DNA from: Gammaproteobacteria bacterium
GTDB lineage: Bacteria; Pseudomonadota; Gammaproteobacteria; Xanthomonadales; Xanthomonadaceae
NCBI GenBank assembly: GCA_030431185.1
Contig: JAUIJO010000103.1
Span: 1-10,486, forward strand
Length of the DNA stretch: 10,486 bases
Direction of reading: 5' to 3'
Positions 7,623-10,486 of this stretch are shown in pieces. The notes under the pieces were generated by a model that was not told the origin of the DNA, made no database searches, and was given only the letters and a program-made list of their open reading frames with translations. Numbering within the stretch: the stretch's first letter is position 1; each line of letters starts with the position of its first letter. The position numbers and the translations under genes were made by a program.

Positions 7623-7715
7623 GCGGGAATGGGGAATGGGGAATGGGGAATGGGAAAGCCCGGGACATCGCCACCCCGCTCTTGCGATTCCCTTTTCCCC
7701 ATTCCCCATTCCCGC
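7623..7715. repeat. G-rich heptamer array and 21-bp perfect inverted repeat between rng and yhdP
   Basis: The left part holds four tandem GGGAATG units (7625-7652). Its first 21 bases (7623-7643, beginning GCGGGAATGG) are exactly complementary to 7695-7715, with 51 bases between the arms. The right arm ends two bases before the complement of the rng stop, so the structure starts at once after rng is translated. On the transcript the first-made arm has four G tracts (complement of 7691-7713) with loops of three or four bases, so it could form either an RNA G-quadruplex or a long hairpin with the C-rich array made later. A role in 3' end protection or in transcription attenuation before yhdP is inference. 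Confidence 0.9.
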
Positions 7716-7717
7716 CG

Positions 7718-9250
7718 TCAAAGCAGCACGACATCGAACTGCTCCTGGGAGTACTGCTCGTCGGGCTGGAAGCGGATGGACTTGCCCAGGAACTCCTCGA
7801 GCTCCGCCACGGCGGCCGACTCTTCGTCGGTGATGCGCACCACCACGGCCGGCGAAGCGATCACCAGCAGGCGCTGGGCGTCGAACTGGCGCACCTGGCG
7901 GACGATCTCCCGGAAAATCTCGTAGGTCACCGTCTCCGGTGTCTTCAGGGTGCCCCGGCCATTGCACTCGTGGCAGGGTTCGGACAGCTGCCGCTCCAGG
8001 CTCTCGGTGGTGCGCTTGCGCGTCATCTCCACCAGGCCCAGTGGCGAGAATTCGTACACGGTGGACTTGGCGTGGTCGCGGGCCATCGCCTTCTCGAGCT
8101 GGCGCAGCACCTGGCGGCGATGCTCGGGATCGGTCATGTCGATGAAATCGATGATGATGATGCCGCCCAGGTTGCGCAGCCGCAGCTGGCGGGCCACCGA
8201 CTGCGCCGCCTCCAGGTTGGTCCGGTAGACGGTTTCCTCGAGGTTGCGCTGTCCGAGGAAGGAACCCGTGTTGACGTCGATCGTGGTCATCGCCTCGGTC
8301 TGGTCGATGACCAGGTAGCCACCGGACTTCAACGGCACCTGCTTGTCCAGCGCGCGCTGGATCTCGTCCTCGACCCCGTACAGGTCGAAGATCGGCCGCG
8401 CGCCGCTGTAGTGTTCGATCTTCTCGTCCAGGCCCGGCATGAACTGCGCGGCGAACGCGCGCAGGCGGTCGCAGGTTTCGCGCGAGTCGACCTTGACCCG
8501 TTCCACGTCCTTGCGCATGAGGTCGCGGACCGCGCGCATCGGCAGGCTGAGGTCTTCATAGACGCGCTCGCCGACGCGGGCACGCGCCGAGCGTTCCTCG
8601 ATCAGGGCCCATGCGCGCCCCAAGTAGGCGATGTCCTCGGCAAGCGCTTCGGCGGGCTGGCCCTCCGCATTGGTGCGGACGATGTAGCCATGCGCGGGAT
8701 GGCCGTGGACCGGCACCGCGGCGTCGCCTGCCTGCGGGGCGCCGCCGTTGGACGAGAGCGTGGCCATGTGGTCCTTGAGGCGTTGGCGCTCGGCTTCGTC
8801 CTCGATGCGCGCGGACACCCCCACCACCCGCGTGCGGGGCAGCAGCACGAGGTAACGCGACGGGATGCTGAGCTGCGTGGTGAGGCGCGCGCCCTTGCTG
8901 CCGATCGGATCCTTGACCACCTGCACGACGATCTCCTGGCCTTCGCGCAGCAGCTCGCTGATGGGGCGCGTCGGCGCGGGCGGGAGCGGGGCTTCCTCGC
9001 CCTCGCCATTGCTGACCGGCGGCGGCTTGACGATATCGGCGGCGTGCAGGAACGCCGCCCGTTCCAGGCCGATCTCGACGAACGCGGCCTGCATGCCCGG
9101 CATCACGCGCTGGACCTTGCCCTTGTAGATGTTGCCGACGACGCCGCGCGCCCAGCCCCGCTCGATATGCAATTCCTGCAGCATGCCGTTCTCGACCACG
9201 GCGACACGGGTCTCGCGCGGGGTGACGTTGACCAGGATTTCTTCGCTCAT
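7718..9250 (-). CDS. rng: Ribonuclease G
   Basis: Single-strand endoribonuclease of the RNase E/G family. It matures the 5' end of 16S rRNA and turns over some mRNAs; cytoplasmic (known for E. coli). It has 510 residues against 489 in E. coli. The N-terminus MSEEILVNVTPRETRVAVVENG and GVVGNIYKGKVQRVMPGMQAAFVEIG is typical and opens an S1 RNA-binding domain (about 37-128). Catalytic magnesium ligands are D325 in TTIDVNTG and D368 in IIIIDFIDM, 43 residues apart as in RNase E. The zinc-link is CHEC at 426-429. It lacks the long C-terminal scaffold of RNase E, and so is RNase G. Two low-complexity insertions are seen: residues about 78-96 inside the S1 domain (rich in E and P) and about 163-187 (rich in G, A and H). 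The ATG at 9250 overlaps the maf stop (ATGA), which suggests translational coupling; GGGGCGG lies just upstream. Confidence 0.98.
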   Translation of the reverse strand: MSEEILVNVTPRETRVAVVENGMLQELHIERGWARGVVGNIYKGKVQRVMPGMQAAFVEIGLERAAFLHAADIVKPPPVSNGEGEEAPLPPAPTRPISELLREGQEIVVQVVKDPIGSKGARLTTQLSIPSRYLVLLPRTRVVGVSARIEDEAERQRLKDHMATLSSNGGAPQAGDAAVPVHGHPAHGYIVRTNAEGQPAEALAEDIAYLGRAWALIEERSARARVGERVYEDLSLPMRAVRDLMRKDVERVKVDSRETCDRLRAFAAQFMPGLDEKIEHYSGARPIFDLYGVEDEIQRALDKQVPLKSGGYLVIDQTEAMTTIDVNTGSFLGQRNLEETVYRTNLEAAQSVARQLRLRNLGGIIIIDFIDMTDPEHRRQVLRQLEKAMARDHAKSTVYEFSPLGLVEMTRKRTTESLERQLSEPCHECNGRGTLKTPETVTYEIFREIVRQVRQFDAQRLLVIASPAVVVRITDEESAAVAELEEFLGKSIRFQPDEQYSQEQFDVVLL

Positions 9251-9867
9251 GCGACCGCCCCGGCATCCGCGGGGACGCCGGCGGGCTGCAAGCCGGCCTG
9301 GCGCAGCAGCCGGTCGGTCTCGTGCAGGGGCAAACCCATCACCCCGGAATAACTGCCTTCCAGGCGACGCACGAAGACTTCGGCCGCGCCCTGGATCGCA
9401 TAGGCACCGGCCTTGCCGAAGGCTTCGCCGGTGGCGATGTAATCACTGATCCGCGCCTCGTCCAGGGTGTCGAAGCTGACCTCGGACCTGGACACCGCCT
9501 CCAGTTCGCGGCCCGCCGAGACCAGCCACACGGCCGACACGACCTGGTGGGTGCGGCCGGACAGCCTGCGCAGCATCGCGGCGGCGTCCCCGGCGTCCGC
9601 CGGCTTGCCGAACACCTCGTCGTCCAGGATGACTTCGGTATCGGATCCCAGCACGTACGCGCCTGCATCGCCTGGCCCACCTGCATCGCCGGACACCCGC
9701 TCCAGGCCGGCGCGGGCCTTCTCGAGCGCGACGCGGCGCACGTAGGCCTCCGCGGTCTCGTCGGGCCGGCGCGCTTCGGGAATATCCAGGTCGATCAGCT
9801 TGAAAACGTGGCCCAGCCGTTCCAGCAGTTCGCGGCGGCGGGGGGATTTCGAGGCGAGATAGAGCAT
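9247..9867 (-). CDS. maf: Maf/YhdE nucleoside triphosphate pyrophosphatase
   Basis: Hydrolyses nucleoside triphosphates to the monophosphate and pyrophosphate. The E. coli orthologue in this gene position (YhdE) prefers dTTP and UTP; house-cleaning or division-related roles are proposed for the family. It has 206 residues against 197 in E. coli. The N-terminal phosphate-binding motif ASKSPRRRELL gives S8, R11 and R12; a conserved lysine lies at K50, the catalytic aspartate at D76 in LGSDTEVILDDE, K88 in FGKP, and the C-terminal segment GKAGAYAIQG at about 151-160 with GSYSGVMGLPL is typical. Residues about 60-70 hold a small GDAG repeat insertion. The ATG at 9867 was preferred to in-frame ATG 9879 because GGAAG (9873-9877) lies five bases upstream and the resulting MLYLASKSPRR matches the family start. 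It overlaps rng by four bases. Substrate preference is inferred from synteny only. Confidence 0.95.
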   Translation of the reverse strand: MLYLASKSPRRRELLERLGHVFKLIDLDIPEARRPDETAEAYVRRVALEKARAGLERVSGDAGGPGDAGAYVLGSDTEVILDDEVFGKPADAGDAAAMLRRLSGRTHQVVSAVWLVSAGRELEAVSRSEVSFDTLDEARISDYIATGEAFGKAGAYAIQGAAEVFVRRLEGSYSGVMGLPLHETDRLLRQAGLQPAGVPADAGAVA

Positions 9868-9872
9868 CAAGT

Positions 9873-9877
9873 CTTCC
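9873..9877 (-). promoter_or_regulatory. Shine-Dalgarno of maf
   Basis: GGAAG on the minus strand ends five bases before ATG 9867. The alternative in-frame ATG at 9879 is preceded by a pyrimidine-rich stretch (CCTTCCCTCC), so this site decides the start in favour of 9867. Confidence 0.6.
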
Positions 9878-10092
9878 ATAGCATGGAGGGAAGGCCGGTC
9901 GGCGGGGCCGGTCGACCGCCCGCCGCGCGCCACCGGTGCCTGGCGGACGTGGGCATACCATCGAAAGCATAACCTGCGATGACTGAGCGCCAGCCGACGC
10001 AGCCGGCTTCGACCCCGCTCCAGCTCACGGTCCGTTCACTGCCCATGCGTTCAATGAACAGGGCGCATCCTTCCCTACCCCTTCCCCCCGCT

Positions 10093-10096
10093 GGAG
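10093..10096 (+). promoter_or_regulatory. Shine-Dalgarno of the SIMPL-domain gene
   Basis: GGAG five bases before ATG 10102, well placed and supporting that start codon. Confidence 0.7.
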
Positions 10097-10101
10097 ACCC
10101 C

Positions 10102-10486
10102 ATGACCCGATTCACCGCCCCTGGCCTGCGTCCCCTGTTGCTTGCCGCCGCCCTGACCTTCGGAGCCCTCCCGCCGATGACCGCCCACGCCCAGTCCACC
10201 TCCCTTTCCAGCGCCGATGGCACCCTGCTGTCCGTCTCCGCGCAGGGCGAGGTCAGCCAGGCCCCCGATATCGCCCGCATGTCCACCGGCGTGGTCACCC
10301 AGGCGCCTGACGCGAATGCCGCCATGCGCGCCAATGCCGAGCAGATGACCGCCGTGGTCGCGGCCCTGGAGGCCGCCGGCATCGCCGCGCGCGACGTCCA
10401 GACCAGTGGCGTGAACCTCTATCCCCAGTATCGCCATGACGATGGCAGCGCACCGACCATCACCGGCTACCAGGCCAACAACACCG
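10102..10486 (+). CDS. Exported SIMPL-domain (DUF541, YggE-like) protein, 3' end cut by window edge
   Basis: Only the first 128 residues are present; the frame is still open at the right edge. Residues 1-30 form a Sec signal peptide: a short basic start (MTRF, R10), a hydrophobic run LLLAAALTFGAL and an AHA/Q cleavage site after A30. The mature part begins the SIMPL/DUF541 fold, with LLSVSAQGEVSQAPDIARMS, a following helix (AAMRANAEQMTAVVAALEAAGI), then DVQTSGVNLYPQY and a start of ITGYQANN, all in family order. E. coli YggE (246 residues) is a periplasmic protein linked to lower oxidative stress, and other family members have unrelated roles, so the function here is open. It is divergent from maf and unlikely to share its regulation beyond the common intergenic region. 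The family call is strong; I give no symbol because several SIMPL paralogues are usual. Confidence 0.9.
   Translation, partial: MTRFTAPGLRPLLLAAALTFGALPPMTAHAQSTSLSSADGTLLSVSAQGEVSQAPDIARMSTGVVTQAPDANAAMRANAEQMTAVVAALEAAGIAARDVQTSGVNLYPQYRHDDGSAPTITGYQANNT

Larger units (their letters stand above)
9868..10101. other. Divergent intergenic region between maf and the SIMPL-domain gene
   Basis: This 234-bp region must carry the start signals of the maf-rng-yhdP-tldD block (minus, unless mreBCD-type genes lie elsewhere) and of the SIMPL gene (plus). It holds a GC-rich imperfect inverted repeat in the maf leader: GGCGGG (9901-9906) and CCCGCC (9919-9924) flank the palindrome CGGTCGACCG (9909-9918). 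It also holds the 11-base palindrome GTTCAATGAAC (10049-10059). A TATGCT hexamer (complement of 9966-9971) could be a -10 element for maf, but no matching -35 was found at 17 bases. I cannot place a promoter with confidence. Confidence 0.4.

Noticed and set aside
7604..7702. N-terminal extension of YhdP through the heptamer array
   Set aside because: The same kind of repeat-encoded peptide (PIPHSPFPIP) precedes the real basic/hydrophobic anchor. The start at 7603 is sufficient.
4103..9352. A 1749-codon open frame on the plus strand across yhdP and rng
   Set aside because: It is antisense to two well-identified genes, has no recognisable domain, is rich in A, R, G, H and Q as expected of the complement of high-GC codons, and crosses the repeat region. 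It is a GC-driven shadow frame.
9966..9971. A -10 promoter element (TATGCT) for maf
   Set aside because: The expected -35 position reads GCTGGC, with no resemblance to TTGACA. Not reported as a promoter.

Overview
The window looks like chromosomal housekeeping DNA from a high-GC gammaproteobacterium, most likely of the Xanthomonadaceae/Lysobacteraceae (Lysobacter, Luteimonas or Pseudoxanthomonas type). The reasons are the very high GC content, the gene order maf-rng-yhdP-tldD, a yjgA/pmbA pair beside it, and intergenic G-rich heptamer repeats (GGGAATG type). Assignment below family level is inference.

Layout. The left end holds pmbA (tldE) on the minus strand, cut by the window edge with probably only a residue or so and the stop codon missing (1-1383). 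Divergent from it is yjgA/darP on the plus strand (1491-2030). yjgA converges on tldD (minus, 2117-3559). Upstream of tldD on the same strand are yhdP (3758-7603), rng (7718-9250) and maf (9247-9867), so the direction of reading is maf -> rng -> yhdP -> tldD. maf and rng overlap by four bases (ATGA). rng-yhdP and yhdP-tldD are separated by 114 and 198 bp, and both gaps carry heptamer repeats and hairpins. A divergent SIMPL-domain (YggE-like) exported protein begins at 10102 and runs off the right edge.

How the genes fit together. maf (nucleotide pyrophosphatase), rng (RNase G, rRNA and mRNA processing), yhdP (AsmA-like inner-membrane protein for lipid transport to the outer membrane) and tldD form a block that in E. 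coli follows mreBCD. TldD and PmbA/TldE are the two subunits of one metalloprotease. In E. coli their genes lie at separate loci; here they sit about 730 bp apart with the ribosome-maturation gene yjgA inverted between them. Because yjgA is convergent with tldD and divergent from pmbA, pmbA must have its own promoter or be reached by read-through across antisense yjgA.

No mobile element, CRISPR array, tRNA, rRNA or defence system is visible. The coding content is ordinary. What deserves a second look is the intergenic structure: a perfect 21-bp inverted repeat built from G-rich heptamers directly after the rng stop, a related six-unit heptamer array in the tldD leader, and a strong hairpin at the pmbA start. 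No convincing sigma70 promoter was found by eye. No gene-free stretch exceeds 300 bp.
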